The notes: generated by a model from the letters alone, not told the origin. 19,466 nucleotides of DNA from an uncultured Collinsella sp. (GCA_902494605.1 CABUUG010000021.1:1-19466); one strand, 5' to 3'. Numbered from the stretch's first letter, positions 6,915-15,869 are shown. Numbers and translations are program-made.

Positions 6915-8468
6915 ATGGCACAGCGTCATCTTCCTGCACTCCTGATCATCATGGACGGCTGCGGCCTTGCTCCGGCCGATGGCGAGAACGCCGTCGCCGC
7001 TGCCAAGACGCCCTTCCTCGATGGCCTGTACGAGAAGTACCCCCACACCACGCTCGGTGCTTCGGGCGAGGACGTTGGCCTTCCCGACGGCCAGATGGGC
7101 AACTCCGAGGTAGGCCACCTCAACATCGGTGCCGGCCGCATCGTGTTCCAGGAGCTTTCGCGCATCAACAATGCCATCAAGGACGGCTCCATCGCCAAGA
7201 ACGAGGTTTTCGTCAAGGCTATGGACGATGTCAAGGCTGAGGGAAAGACCCTTCACCTCATGGGCCTTATGAGCCCTGGCGGCGTTCACTCCCACATGAA
7301 CCACGTCGAGGCCCTGGTCAAGATGGCTGCCCAGCATGGCGTCAAGACCGTTCGCGTCCACGCCTTCATGGATGGCCGCGATGTTGACCCGCAGTCCGGT
7401 GCCGGCTACATGAGCGAGTTCTGCGCCTTCCTGGCTAAGATTTCCGAGGAGACCGGTTGCGACGCTCGCGTCGCCACCGTTTCTGGCCGCTATTGGGCCA
7501 TGGACCGCGACAACCGTTGGGAGCGCATCCAGCGTGCCTACGACGTCATGGTCAATGCGTCCGATGCCGATGTCGACCCCGTTGCCGGCATCAAGGCCTA
7601 CTACGAGAAGGACCCGCGCGGCGACGAGTTCGTCGAGCCCTTCGCTGCCCACAACGAGGGCATCCACGAGGGCGACGCGGCCATCTTCTTCAACTTCCGT
7701 CCCGACCGCGCCCGTCAGATGACCCGCGTGTTCACGGACAAGGAGTTCGACGGCTTTGAGCGCAAGCAGATCAAGCTTTCGCACTTTGTGACGATGACCG
7801 AGTACGATTCGACGTTTGATGTCGAGGTCGCCTTCCCCAAGACGTTCCCCGAGAACGTCCTGGCCGACGTTATCGCCGCCAATGGCCTGAAGCAGCTGCA
7901 CACTGCCGAGACCGAGAAGTACGCCCACGTGACGTTCTTCCTCAACGGCGGCATCGAGGAGCCCAAGGAGGGCGAGGAGCGCGTGCTCGTCGCTTCCCCC
8001 AAGGTCGCTACCTACGATCTGCAGCCCGAGATGAGCGCTCCCGAGGTTACCGAGAAGCTTGTCGCCGCCATCAACGAGGATCGCGCTGATTTCTACATCG
8101 TGAACTTCGCGAACTGCGACATGGTTGGTCACACCGGTGTCTTCGACGCTGCCGTTAAGGCCGTCGAGGCTGTTGACGATGCCCTGTCCAAGGTTGTCCC
8201 GGCGATTCTCGCCAAGGGCGGCTTTGCGTTGATTACCGCCGACCACGGCAACGCCGATCACATGTTTGACGTTGCTTCCGACGGTTCCAAGCATCCGTTT
8301 ACGGCTCACACCACCAACCGCGTGCCGTTCATCATCGTTGATGAGAAGGCACAGCTCACCGGTATCGAGGACGGTCGTCTATCCGATATCGCCCCGACTA
8401 TGCTCACCATGGCTGGTCTGGAGCCTTCCGCCGAGATGACGGGCCGCGTGCTCGCCGCCGAGGCCTAA
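6915..8468 (+). CDS. gpmI: Cofactor-independent phosphoglycerate mutase
   Basis: A 517-residue iPGM that converts 3- to 2-phosphoglycerate using two metal ions and a phosphoserine intermediate. Alkaline-phosphatase-superfamily marks: LIIMDGCGLA with metal Asp14, QMGNSEVGHLN with the nucleophile Ser64, FMDGRDVDP (151-159), NFRPDRARQ (260-268), NCDMVGHTG (400-408) and TADHGNADHM (441-450), then AHTTNRVPF (464-472). Length is typical. The segment MDGCG replaces the commoner LDGWG. It is the last gene of the pgk operon and ends in a strong terminator. In many actinobacteria secG follows tpiA directly; here gpmI lies between them. Confidence 0.96.
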   Translation: MAQRHLPALLIIMDGCGLAPADGENAVAAAKTPFLDGLYEKYPHTTLGASGEDVGLPDGQMGNSEVGHLNIGAGRIVFQELSRINNAIKDGSIAKNEVFVKAMDDVKAEGKTLHLMGLMSPGGVHSHMNHVEALVKMAAQHGVKTVRVHAFMDGRDVDPQSGAGYMSEFCAFLAKISEETGCDARVATVSGRYWAMDRDNRWERIQRAYDVMVNASDADVDPVAGIKAYYEKDPRGDEFVEPFAAHNEGIHEGDAAIFFNFRPDRARQMTRVFTDKEFDGFERKQIKLSHFVTMTEYDSTFDVEVAFPKTFPENVLADVIAANGLKQLHTAETEKYAHVTFFLNGGIEEPKEGEERVLVASPKVATYDLQPEMSAPEVTEKLVAAINEDRADFYIVNFANCDMVGHTGVFDAAVKAVEAVDDALSKVVPAILAKGGFALITADHGNADHMFDVASDGSKHPFTAHTTNRVPFIIVDEKAQLTGIEDGRLSDIAPTMLTMAGLEPSAEMTGRVLAAEA

Positions 8469-8472
8469 AAGA

Positions 8473-8529
8473 AAACGCCAAGCGTTTCTTTGAAGGGGGT
8501 TGTCCATATTCGGGCAACCCCCCTTTTTT
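8473..8529 (+). terminator. Tandem terminator after gpmI
   Basis: A small hairpin AAACGC-CAA-GCGTTT (8473-8487) is followed by a strong 11-bp stem (8495-8505 with 8512-8522, loop ATATTC) and TTTTTT (8524-8529). The second hairpin is a textbook intrinsic terminator for the glycolytic operon. Confidence 0.9.
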
Positions 8530-8633
8530 GGTATTTCTGCCATATCTGCCCCGTCCCCAAATGGCAGGTGGGGGAGTGTCGGGGGTTGTGGTACAGTACT
8601 GGAGTTTGAATTGTTCTATTAAGGAGCTTATCT

Positions 8634-8888
8634 ATGGGTCCGTTCCAGATTCTTCTGTTTGTCGTTTGGGCTGTTTCTGCCGTGGCGCTGACGATTCTCG
8701 TCCTGATGCATTCCGGTAAGGGTACCGGCGTTTCGGATATGATCGCTAGCTCGCTGTATAACTCCAGCTCTGCCACAGGTGTTATGGAGCAGAACCTCGA
8801 CCGCCTGACCGTCATCATGGCTGTCGTGTTTGCCGTGTGCGTCGTGCTGTGCATGTTCTTCTTCCCGCAGGGCATCGTGGGCTACTAA
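8634..8888 (+). CDS. secG: Preprotein translocase subunit SecG
   Basis: An 84-residue membrane protein with two hydrophobic spans (about 5-25 and 58-78) joined by a short loop. MHSGKGTGVSDMIASSLYNS (25-44) and NLDRLT (54-59) match the conserved SecG loop (usually QxGKGGGL...NxLxRxT). It is the accessory subunit of the SecYEG channel and assists SecA-driven export. AGGAG (8622-8626) lies 7 bases before the ATG. TACAGT (8592-8597) is a possible -10 but a good -35 is lacking. Terminators on both sides make it a single-gene unit. Its place after the glycolytic genes is the conserved actinobacterial arrangement. Confidence 0.92.
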   Translation: MGPFQILLFVVWAVSAVALTILVLMHSGKGTGVSDMIASSLYNSSSATGVMEQNLDRLTVIMAVVFAVCVVLCMFFFPQGIVGY

Positions 8889-8912
8889 TCACGAGCCGCA
8901 TAAGTACTTGTA

Positions 8913-8942
8913 AAGGGTTCCGCAAGTGCGGGACCCTTTTTT
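8913..8942 (+). terminator. Terminator after secG
   Basis: An 11-bp stem (8913-8923 with 8928-8938, one T-G pair), AAGT loop, then a run of six T ending at 8942. Confidence 0.92.
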
Positions 8943-9184
8943 GTTTACATATTCGTAACAGAGTCAAAAATATCACCACATACTGCGCCCAACTAAAGAA
9001 ATTCTTGACCGTTAACCGGAATTAGCCCCAAATCGTGCATAAAATGCGCTACTGTATTGCAAAACGTTGGCCTGTTGTGCATAACCAGCCATAGCAGCGG
9101 GCAGCGTTTTGATGGTTCGGATCGGATTGTCTCGACATGTGTCCGACTGAACATTTCTTTGTCCTATCTCATAAGGAGGATGGC
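8943..9184 (+). promoter_or_regulatory. oppA upstream region with weak promoter candidates
   Basis: Together with the secG tail this makes a 296-base stretch without a gene. TTGACC (9005-9010) is a good -35 but has no -10 at normal spacing. TTGCAA (9057-9062) with CATAAC (9080-9085), spaced 17, is a fair pair. GTGCATAA occurs twice (9035-9042 and 9077-9084), 42 bases apart. CAAAACG (9060-9066) and CGTTTTG (9105-9111) form a wide inverted repeat around the second candidate. Which signal drives oppA cannot be settled from sequence. Confidence 0.4.
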
Positions 9185-10861
9185 ATGGCTGATTCTATGT
9201 TCCACCAGCCCGTTATGGGTCGTCGCGCCTTTGTTGGCGGCACCCTTGCTGCGAGCTCCATGGCTTTTCTTGCCGCATGTGGCAAGAAGGGCGGCGACGC
9301 TTCCGGTTCTGAGTCCGGTTCGACGCTGAACTTCTACATCAACAACCCGGTCTGCATCGACCCCTACAACGTCCAGGAGGACCAGGGTACTCAGGTCGAG
9401 TATCAGCTCTTTGACGCTCTGACCTCTTACGACGCCGAGAAGGGCGAGATCGTTCCGCTGGCTTGCGAGTCCTTTGAGTCCAACGACGACGCCACCGAGT
9501 TTACCTTCAAGATCAAGAAGGCCAAGTTCCACAACGGTGACGACGTTACCTCTAAGTCCTTCAAGCTCGGTTGGGAGCGTCTGGTCAACACCAAGTCGGC
9601 CATCGCTACCGAGTATGGCCCTTCCGAGGTCTCCTATCACCTTTCCATGGTCGAGGGCTATGACGATCTGCTTGCCGGTAACGCCACCGAGCTCAGCGGT
9701 GTTACGTGCCCTGACGATGAGACCCTCGTCGTCAAGCTGTCTTCCGCTTACGCCGACTTCCCCTTCGTCGCCTCTCACCCGGCTCTGGCCCCGGTTCCCG
9801 AGTGCGCCGAGTCCGATGTCAAGAGCTTCTATCTTGCACCGGTCGGTAACGGCCCGTTCATGATGGACGGCAAGTGGGAGGATGGTCAGGAGATCAACCT
9901 CAAGAAGTTCGACGATTACTATGGCGACAAGGCCAAGATCGATGGCATCCACTTCCAGGTCATCAAGGACATGGAGACTGCTTACAAGGAGTTCCAGGCC
10001 GGTAACCTCGATGTCTGCGACGTTCCCGTTGCTCAGATCGATGCCGCCAAGAAGGATCGCGGCGTGTCCAAGGACGGCTACACCATGGGTGACGGCGAGC
10101 GCATGCTGCTCGGCGCCGAGCCTTCCACGTACTATCTGACCTGCAACACCACGGCCGAGCCGTTCAACAACGCCGACCTGCGTAGGGGCATCTCCCTGGC
10201 CATCAACCGTGAGGCCATCTGCAAGACCATCTTCAAGGGTACCCGTACCCCTGCCGACGGCATTGTTCCTCCGGGCATCGATGGCTACAAGGAGGGCGCA
10301 TGGGAGTTCTGCGCCTACGATGTCGACAAGGCTAACGAGTACCTCGACAAGGTTGCTCCCGCTGGCGCTAACGGGGATCGTGGCATTAGCGTGACCCTTT
10401 CCTACAACCAGGACGGCGGTCACAAGGAGATCATGGAGTCCATCATCGGCGACCTCGCCAAGGTTGGCGTTACCGCTGTCTCCGATACCCCCGAGTGGTC
10501 TGCCCTGCTCGAGCAGTATCAGAACTTTAACTATCAGTTCGGTCGTCTGGGTTGGATTGCCGACTACCCGATCATGGACAACTTCCTGTATCCGCTGTTC
10601 CACTCCGACTCCCTCGGTGGCGACAACCGCTCTGGTTACAGCAACCCCGAGTTCGACGCCAAGGTCGACGAGGCTCGTACTATTGTTGACGACGAGGAGC
10701 GCGTCGCTAAGATGCAGGAGGCCGATGCAATGGTCGCTGCCGACTGCCCGGTCATCCCGGTGATGTTCTACACGCACACCATCGTCGGCTCCGATCGCAT
10801 CAAGCACCTCTATGTCGATCCGCAGAAGCATGCCGAGCTGGGTACCGCTGAGCTCGCCTAA
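9185..10861 (+). CDS. oppA: Oligopeptide-binding lipoprotein OppA
   Basis: A 558-residue family-5 extracellular solute-binding protein, the peptide receptor of the Opp importer. The N-terminus has a twin-arginine pair (GRRAFVGG, Arg13-Arg14), a hydrophobic stretch and a lipobox LAAC with Cys32 as the acylated residue, so the mature protein is membrane-anchored outside the cell. The body has family features: NFYINNPVCIDPYN, FDALTSYD, KFHNGDDVTSKSF, LAPVGNGPFMMDGKW, a peptide-site region near ISLAINREAI, and GWIADYPIMDNFLYPLFHS (about 454-472). AAGGAGG (9173-9179) 5 bases before the ATG decides the start; an in-frame ATG at 9137 lacks such a site. Codon bias is strong, which fits a highly expressed receptor. 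It heads the opp operon. Confidence 0.95.
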   Translation: MADSMFHQPVMGRRAFVGGTLAASSMAFLAACGKKGGDASGSESGSTLNFYINNPVCIDPYNVQEDQGTQVEYQLFDALTSYDAEKGEIVPLACESFESNDDATEFTFKIKKAKFHNGDDVTSKSFKLGWERLVNTKSAIATEYGPSEVSYHLSMVEGYDDLLAGNATELSGVTCPDDETLVVKLSSAYADFPFVASHPALAPVPECAESDVKSFYLAPVGNGPFMMDGKWEDGQEINLKKFDDYYGDKAKIDGIHFQVIKDMETAYKEFQAGNLDVCDVPVAQIDAAKKDRGVSKDGYTMGDGERMLLGAEPSTYYLTCNTTAEPFNNADLRRGISLAINREAICKTIFKGTRTPADGIVPPGIDGYKEGAWEFCAYDVDKANEYLDKVAPAGANGDRGISVTLSYNQDGGHKEIMESIIGDLAKVGVTAVSDTPEWSALLEQYQNFNYQFGRLGWIADYPIMDNFLYPLFHSDSLGGDNRSGYSNPEFDAKVDEARTIVDDEERVAKMQEADAMVAADCPVIPVMFYTHTIVGSDRIKHLYVDPQKHAELGTAELA

Positions 10862-10958
10862 GAGTTTGCAGCTTCCGTGAGGGTCAAGTATTTACGTAGA
10901 CCTCATGGGAAACATACAGTTCTCCCTAACCTGGGGTAAACTGGCTGATGGTAATTTT

Positions 10959-10990
10959 GGGATGCCGGTCTGGCGATCGGCATCCCATTT
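10959..10990 (+). terminator. Intercistronic hairpin between oppA and oppB
   Basis: GGGATGCCG (10959-10967) and CGGCATCCC (10978-10986) pair perfectly, with three more inner pairs (10968-10970 with 10975-10977, one G-U) closing a 4-base loop TGGC. Only ATTT follows, so termination is likely partial. It fits a role in lowering oppBCDF expression relative to oppA, or in protecting the oppA mRNA 3' end. Confidence 0.7.
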
Positions 10991-11017
10991 AGGTTAATCC
11001 CTAGATAGGGGAGTGGT

Positions 11018-12055
11018 ATGGGTAAGTACATCGTTAAACGTGTGCTTCAGTTCATCCCGGTGTTTTTGGGCGTTACGCTGATTCTGTTCGCCCTCCAGAA
11101 TATCGTGCCGGGAGATCCGATCAAGCTGATCGGTGGAGACAAGGCTCTGTCCCCCGAGGTGGAGCTTCAGCTTCGCGTCCGCTATCACCTAGTCCAGTCG
11201 GACGAGGACGGCAACGCGATCCTTGACGAGAACGGCGATCCCGTTCAAACGTCGCTCGTGGACCGTTACTTGTATTACATGAACGGTCTGCTTCATGGCG
11301 ATCTGGGCAATTCGTATCAGCGCAAGCTGCCGGTTACGGATATCTTTGCCCAGAAGTATCCGTATACGATCAAACTTGCCGCGTGCGCCATCGTGCTCGA
11401 GGCAATCATGGGTATCGGTGCGGGTATCATTTCGGCGGTAAAGCGTTATTCCTTCTGGGATATTTTGGTAACGCTCACCACGTCGATCCTCGTTGCGGTC
11501 CCGGCCTTCTGGCTCGGTATGTTGCTGCAGCTGTTCTTTGGCGTCATCCTCAAGGACGCCACGGGCGGTGCAATCTCCATGCCGATCTCGGGTGCCGGCG
11601 GTTCCAGCTCTCAGTATCAGGATTGGATGCACTATGTGCTTCCGACCATTACGCTGGCTTCGGTTTCGACCGCTTACGCCGCCCGCATTATGCGCTCGCA
11701 GCTGCTTGACGTCATGAACCAGGATTACATCCGTACGGCAAAGGCCAAGGGTCTCTCCAATCGCGCGATCATCGTCAAGCATGCGCTTAAGAATGCACTC
11801 ATCCCCGTCGTTACCTATATTGGTGTCGACTTTGGCGGCATGCTTTCGGGCGCCATCCTGACCGAGACGGTCTTTAACTGGCCCGGTATCGGCTATGAGG
11901 TCTATCGCGCCATTAGCATGCGTGACTGGCCCATCGTTATGGGCGGCGTTACGCTCATCGTTGTCGTCGTCATGGTGATCAACCTGCTCGTCGACATTAG
12001 CTATGCATTCCTCGACCCGCGCATCCGCCTTGGCGGTCCGTCGGATAAGGCCTAA
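11018..12055 (+). CDS. oppB: Oligopeptide ABC transporter permease OppB
   Basis: A 345-residue inner-membrane permease with about six spans (near 10-30, 117-140, 147-178, 205-225, 262-283, 306-330). The opening MGKYIVKRVLQFIPVFLGVT and NIVPGDP (28-34) are typical of OppB/DppB. The cytoplasmic EAA loop that docks on the ATPases is DYIRTAKAKGLSNRAIIVKH (236-255). LTETVFNWPGIG (281-292) is also family-typical. AGGGGAG (11007-11013) lies 4 bases before the ATG. It pairs with OppC to form the channel. A charged insertion at about 60-80 (SDEDGNAILDENGDP) is longer than in short OppB forms and lies on the external side. Confidence 0.95.
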   Translation: MGKYIVKRVLQFIPVFLGVTLILFALQNIVPGDPIKLIGGDKALSPEVELQLRVRYHLVQSDEDGNAILDENGDPVQTSLVDRYLYYMNGLLHGDLGNSYQRKLPVTDIFAQKYPYTIKLAACAIVLEAIMGIGAGIISAVKRYSFWDILVTLTTSILVAVPAFWLGMLLQLFFGVILKDATGGAISMPISGAGGSSSQYQDWMHYVLPTITLASVSTAYAARIMRSQLLDVMNQDYIRTAKAKGLSNRAIIVKHALKNALIPVVTYIGVDFGGMLSGAILTETVFNWPGIGYEVYRAISMRDWPIVMGGVTLIVVVVMVINLLVDISYAFLDPRIRLGGPSDKA

Positions 12056-12069
12056 GGGAGGTACGTCTC

Positions 12070-13005
12070 ATGCAGGAAACTGATTCTCAGTCTCAGGAGC
12101 AGGCTACCGCCACCAAGGCCGCATCTGCTCCCGCGAAGTCCCGCACGCTGTGGGGCGACGCTTTTAAGCGTCTTCGTAAGAACAAACTCGCCGTTATCGG
12201 TGTCTGTTGGATCATCATCGTCGTTGTGGTTGCCCTGACCGCAGATCTGTGGGCTAAGCCCTGGCTCGGTTCTCCGACGGCTTCCGACTCGACCACCATG
12301 GCCGAGACGTCGCTGCTGGCTCCGTGTGCAGAGCACCCGTTTGGCACCGACGCCCTTGGTCGTGACATTCTCGTTCGCGTTATCTACGGTGCACGTGTTT
12401 CGCTTTCCGTCGGTATTATGGCCACTGCGATCTCCACGGTGATTGGTCTGGTCATGGGTGCTCTGGCCGGTTTCTACGGCGGCATCTGGGATACGATCAT
12501 CATGCGCTGTGCGGATATTTTCCTGGCGTTCCCGTACGTGCTTTTCGTTGTCGCCATGATCGCCGTTATCGGCCGTGGTCTTCAGAACGTCTTTTTCGCC
12601 ATCGGCATTCTCGGCTGGCCTTCGATTGCGCGCGTCTTCCGCTCTGCAATCTTGACGGTCAAGGAAAACGACTATGTTGACGCTGCGCGCGCGATGGGTG
12701 CATCTGATGCTCGTATCGTCGTGCGTCACATCTTCCCGAACTCCGTCGCTTCCATCGTGGTCTACGCGACCATGAACATTGGTGGCGCCATTCTGACCGA
12801 GTCCGCTCTGTCCTTCCTCGGCATGGGCGTTATTCCGCCTACGCCTTCGTGGGGCTCCATGATTCAGGACGGTCAGCAGTATCTTCTGACTGCTCCCTGG
12901 ATGATGATCATGCCCGGTCTGGCAATTCTCTCGACGGTGCTCGCCTTCACCCTGCTGGGTGACGGTCTGCGCGACGCCCTCGACGTCAAGATGAAGGACG
13001 CATAA
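12070..13005 (+). CDS. oppC: Oligopeptide ABC transporter permease OppC
   Basis: A 311-residue permease. A Gln/Ala-rich cytoplasmic N-terminus (1-35) leads to the first span (40-60). The OppC-type segment HPFGTDALGRDILVRVIYGA (89-108) follows, then further spans near 112-135, 150-168, 172-190, 225-245 and 278-298. The EAA loop is DYVDAARAMGASDARIVVRH (201-220) and LTESALSFLGMGV (242-254) is conserved in the family. GGGAGG (12056-12061) starts right after the oppB stop, 8 bases before the ATG. oppB and oppC are 14 bases apart; oppD starts 2 bases after the stop, so all are co-transcribed. Confidence 0.95.
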   Translation: MQETDSQSQEQATATKAASAPAKSRTLWGDAFKRLRKNKLAVIGVCWIIIVVVVALTADLWAKPWLGSPTASDSTTMAETSLLAPCAEHPFGTDALGRDILVRVIYGARVSLSVGIMATAISTVIGLVMGALAGFYGGIWDTIIMRCADIFLAFPYVLFVVAMIAVIGRGLQNVFFAIGILGWPSIARVFRSAILTVKENDYVDAARAMGASDARIVVRHIFPNSVASIVVYATMNIGGAILTESALSFLGMGVIPPTPSWGSMIQDGQQYLLTAPWMMIMPGLAILSTVLAFTLLGDGLRDALDVKMKDA

Positions 13006-13007
13006 GG

Positions 13008-14098
13008 ATGAAGAAGAACAAGAACTATGTGGACCTGAAGGACCAGCCGGTTCCCGAGGGCCAGCATCTGCTCGAGGTCGATGACCTTAAGATGTATTTC
13101 CATACCGAGGACGGCGTCGTTCGCGCTGTCGACGGTGTGTCCTACACGCTCGATCGCGGCGAGACCCTGGGTGTCGTCGGTGAGTCCGGCTCCGGTAAGT
13201 CCGTGACCGCCATGACCATCATGGGCCTCATCTCGATGCCTCCGGGAAAGATTGAGGGCGGCGACGTTCGCTATCGCGGTCGTTCTATCCTCGAAATGAC
13301 CGAGGAAGAGATGCAGCACATTCGCGGTAACGATATCGCGATGATCTTCCAGGATCCTATGACCTCCTTGAACCCGGTCTATAAGATCGGCAAGCAGGTG
13401 GGCGAGGGCCTTCGTCTGCACCGTGGCTACTCCAAGCAGGAGGCACTCAAGCGCGCTACCGAGCTTTTGGACCTCGTGGGTATCCCCGAGCCCGAGAAGC
13501 GCGTCAATGAGTATCCGCACCAGTTCTCGGGCGGTATGCGTCAGCGTGTCATGATCGCTATGGCTCTTGCCTGCGATCCCGATATCCTGATTGCCGACGA
13601 GCCCACGACGGCTCTGGACGTTACCATTCAGGCTCAGATTATCGAGCTCATGCAGGAGATGCAGGAGAAGAACGGCAACGCCATCATCATGATCACCCAT
13701 GACCTGGGCGTCGTTGCCGATATGGCCGATAAGATCATGGTTATGTATGCTGGCCGTCCCGTCGAGTTCGGTACTGCTGAGGAAATTTTCTACGAGAGCC
13801 GCCACCCCTACACCTGGGGCCTTATCCGCTCCATCCCGGAGCAGGCCATCGAGGAGAAGAAGCCGCTGACGCCGATTCACGGCAACCCGCCTTCGCTCAT
13901 GAACCTGCCCGAGGGCTGCGTGTTCTCGCCTCGTTGTCCCTATGCGACCGATAAGTGCCGCAAGCAGCGCCCCGAGCGCGTTGTCACCGAGTCTGGTCAC
14001 TACTCTGCATGCCACTACTCCGGTGACCCCGAGTTCCTCAAGAACGCTCCTGAGACGTCCCGTACGCGCAAGGATTCCAAGAAGGGAGGCGAGGCGTA

Positions 14099-14099
<1 letters not shown>
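13008..14099 (+). CDS. oppD: Oligopeptide ABC transporter ATPase OppD
   Basis: A 363-residue ABC ATPase that powers peptide import from the cytoplasmic face. Walker A GESGSGKS (58-65), Q-loop Gln115 in IFQDPMTSLNP, signature FSGGMRQR (173-180), Walker B ILIADEP (193-199) with DALD-type continuation TTALD, and H-loop His231 in MITHD. The oligopeptide-type C-terminal extension is complete, with Cys304, Cys310, Cys317 and Cys335 in the pattern reported to hold an iron-sulfur cluster in some OppD/DppD proteins. Start ATG at 13008 has GAAGGA (12993-12998) upstream. The last codons overlap oppF by 1 base (TAATG). It forms a heterodimer with OppF. Confidence 0.95.
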
Positions 14100-15127
<1,028 letters not shown>

Positions 15128-15143
15128 TCGGTTGTTCTCGTCC

Positions 15144-15270
15144 GGGCCCGCCCTGAAGTTACTTTTCAGAACGTCCTCGGACATGCAAGAAACCCCCGCT
15201 GCGCACTTCGTGCGGCGGGGGTTTCTTGCGTCCTGCGGAGTGTTCTGAAAAGTAACTTCAGGGCGGGCCC
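15144..15270 (-). repeat. Long hairpin element A (conserved-core type)
   Basis: A 127-base element symmetric about 15207. Outer arms 15144-15172 and 15242-15270 are perfectly complementary over 29 bp; inner arms 15185-15199 and 15215-15229 over 15 bp. The 12-base linkers (15173-15184, 15230-15241) and the 15-base centre (15200-15214) are not simple palindrome. Read on the minus strand, the linkers are ACTCCGCAGGAC and ATGTCCGAGGAC and the centre contains GCACGAAGTGCGCA; these match element B, while the arms do not. Strand is set by that asymmetry. It begins 16 bases after the oppF stop and could also terminate opp transcription. No target-site duplication is seen at its ends. Confidence 0.85.
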
Positions 15271-15336
15271 TACGTTAACTCGGCAGGGGGAGTGCGATTC
15301 CTCGATCGCTCACTAAACCTAATAAGAAATTGAGTG

Positions 15337-15390
15337 AGGCCGGAGTTTTGGCTCCGGCCTCCTTATATAAGGGCTCGGCTTTGCCGAGCC
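15337..15390. terminator. Two tandem hairpins between the long elements
   Basis: First hairpin: AGGCCGGAG (15337-15345) with CTCCGGCCT (15352-15360), loop TTTTGG, followed by CCTTATAT. Second: GGCTCGGC (15372-15379) with GCCGAGCC (15383-15390), loop TTT. Neither has a proper T-tract on the + strand, so terminator function is uncertain. They lie in the 593-base gene-free stretch between oppF and tRNA-Leu; no ORF with coding character is seen there. Confidence 0.45.
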
Positions 15391-15451
15391 ACCAAATTTG
15401 CCTCAGCCCCCAGAACATGTTTGAGAACTGTGCCTGAAGTATGTATTTGCA

Positions 15452-15576
15452 GGCCCCGAATCGGTGTTGCCTCCCGGCGCATTCCGCAGGGGGAGCGATA
15501 TTTTGCAGCACGAAGTGCGCAACAAAATATCGCTCATGCCCGAGGACGCGCCGGGAGGCAACACCGATTCGGGGCC
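15452..15576 (+). repeat. Long hairpin element B (conserved-core type)
   Basis: A 125-base element symmetric about 15514. Outer arms 15452-15480 and 15548-15576 are perfectly complementary over 29 bp; inner arms 15493-15505 and 15523-15535 over 13 bp. Linkers are ATTCCGCAGGGG (15481-15492) and ATGCCCGAGGAC (15536-15547); the centre holds GCACGAAGTGCGCA (15508-15521). Linkers and centre match element A read in reverse, whereas the arm sequences are unrelated. It lies about 58 bases upstream of the tRNA-Leu -35 box. Confidence 0.85.
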
Positions 15577-15616
15577 GAACATATAGATTTACCAGCGCAT
15601 TTACAAATTCGTAAAC

Positions 15617-15663
15617 TTTTTTGAAAAAAGTGCTTGCACAGTTCTCGAATCATAGGTTATTAT
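15617..15663 (+). promoter_or_regulatory. tRNA-Leu promoter
   Basis: TTGCAC (15634-15639) as -35 and TATTAT (15658-15663) as -10, spaced 18, would start transcription near 15670, about 50 bases before the tRNA. Just upstream is the A/T block TTTTTTGAAAAAAGT (15617-15631), the centre of a perfect inverted repeat (15615-15622 / 15624-15631). The same block precedes the tRNA-Gly unit. Confidence 0.75.
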
Positions 15664-15720
15664 TTTCCTCGTTGAACGCGCGGGTCCAACAAAACGAACC
15701 GTGAATCAACAACATAGCAT

Positions 15721-15810
15721 GTCGGAGTGGCGGAATTGGCAGACGCGCTAGCTTGAGGTGCTAGTGACCGCTTTTTGGTCATGCGGGTTCAAGTCCCGCC
15801 TCCGACACCA
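15721..15810 (+). tRNA. tRNA-Leu (GAG)
   Basis: A 90-base class II tRNA. Acceptor GTCGGAG pairs with CTCCGAC (15800-15806), discriminator A, CCA encoded (15808-15810). Anticodon stem CTAGC/GCTAG encloses TTGAGGT with anticodon GAG. The long variable arm TGACC-GCTTTT-GGTCA and the T-loop GGTTCAAGTCC are intact. It reads CUC and, by wobble, CUU codons. Confidence 0.97.
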
Positions 15811-15822
15811 TCGCATTTGAGA

Positions 15823-15843
15823 AGTCTCTTCGGAGGCTTTTTT
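15823..15843 (+). terminator. Terminator after tRNA-Leu
   Basis: AGTCTC (15823-15828) pairs with GAGGCT (15833-15838) through a TTCG tetraloop, with one T-G pair, followed by five T (15839-15843). The next gene starts only 26 bases later. Confidence 0.85.
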
Positions 15844-15869
15844 GTTACCGATAGACGGCGGGGTCCACG

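Noticed and set aside
9164..10831. 555-codon open frame on the minus strand opposite oppA, and similar long minus-strand frames opposite tpiA/gpmI, pgk and gap
   Set aside because: They mirror strongly biased, GC-rich highly expressed genes; their translations are low-complexity, rich in Gly, Val, Asp and Leu, without recognisable domains, and they have no ribosome binding site context.
15144..15576. Elements A and B as terminal inverted repeats of one insertion sequence
   Set aside because: Their outer arms are unrelated in sequence, no transposase lies between them, and each is a complete hairpin by itself.
15144..15576. CRISPR array
   Set aside because: There are only two units, inverted with respect to each other, with internal symmetry and no spacer-repeat periodicity.
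15334..15624. 96-codon open frame through the hairpin region
   Set aside because: It runs across element B and the tandem hairpins, has no ribosome binding site and no recognisable protein feature.
15721..15810. tRNA-Leu as an integration site of a mobile element
   Set aside because: No integrase gene and no second copy of the tRNA 3' end is present in the window.
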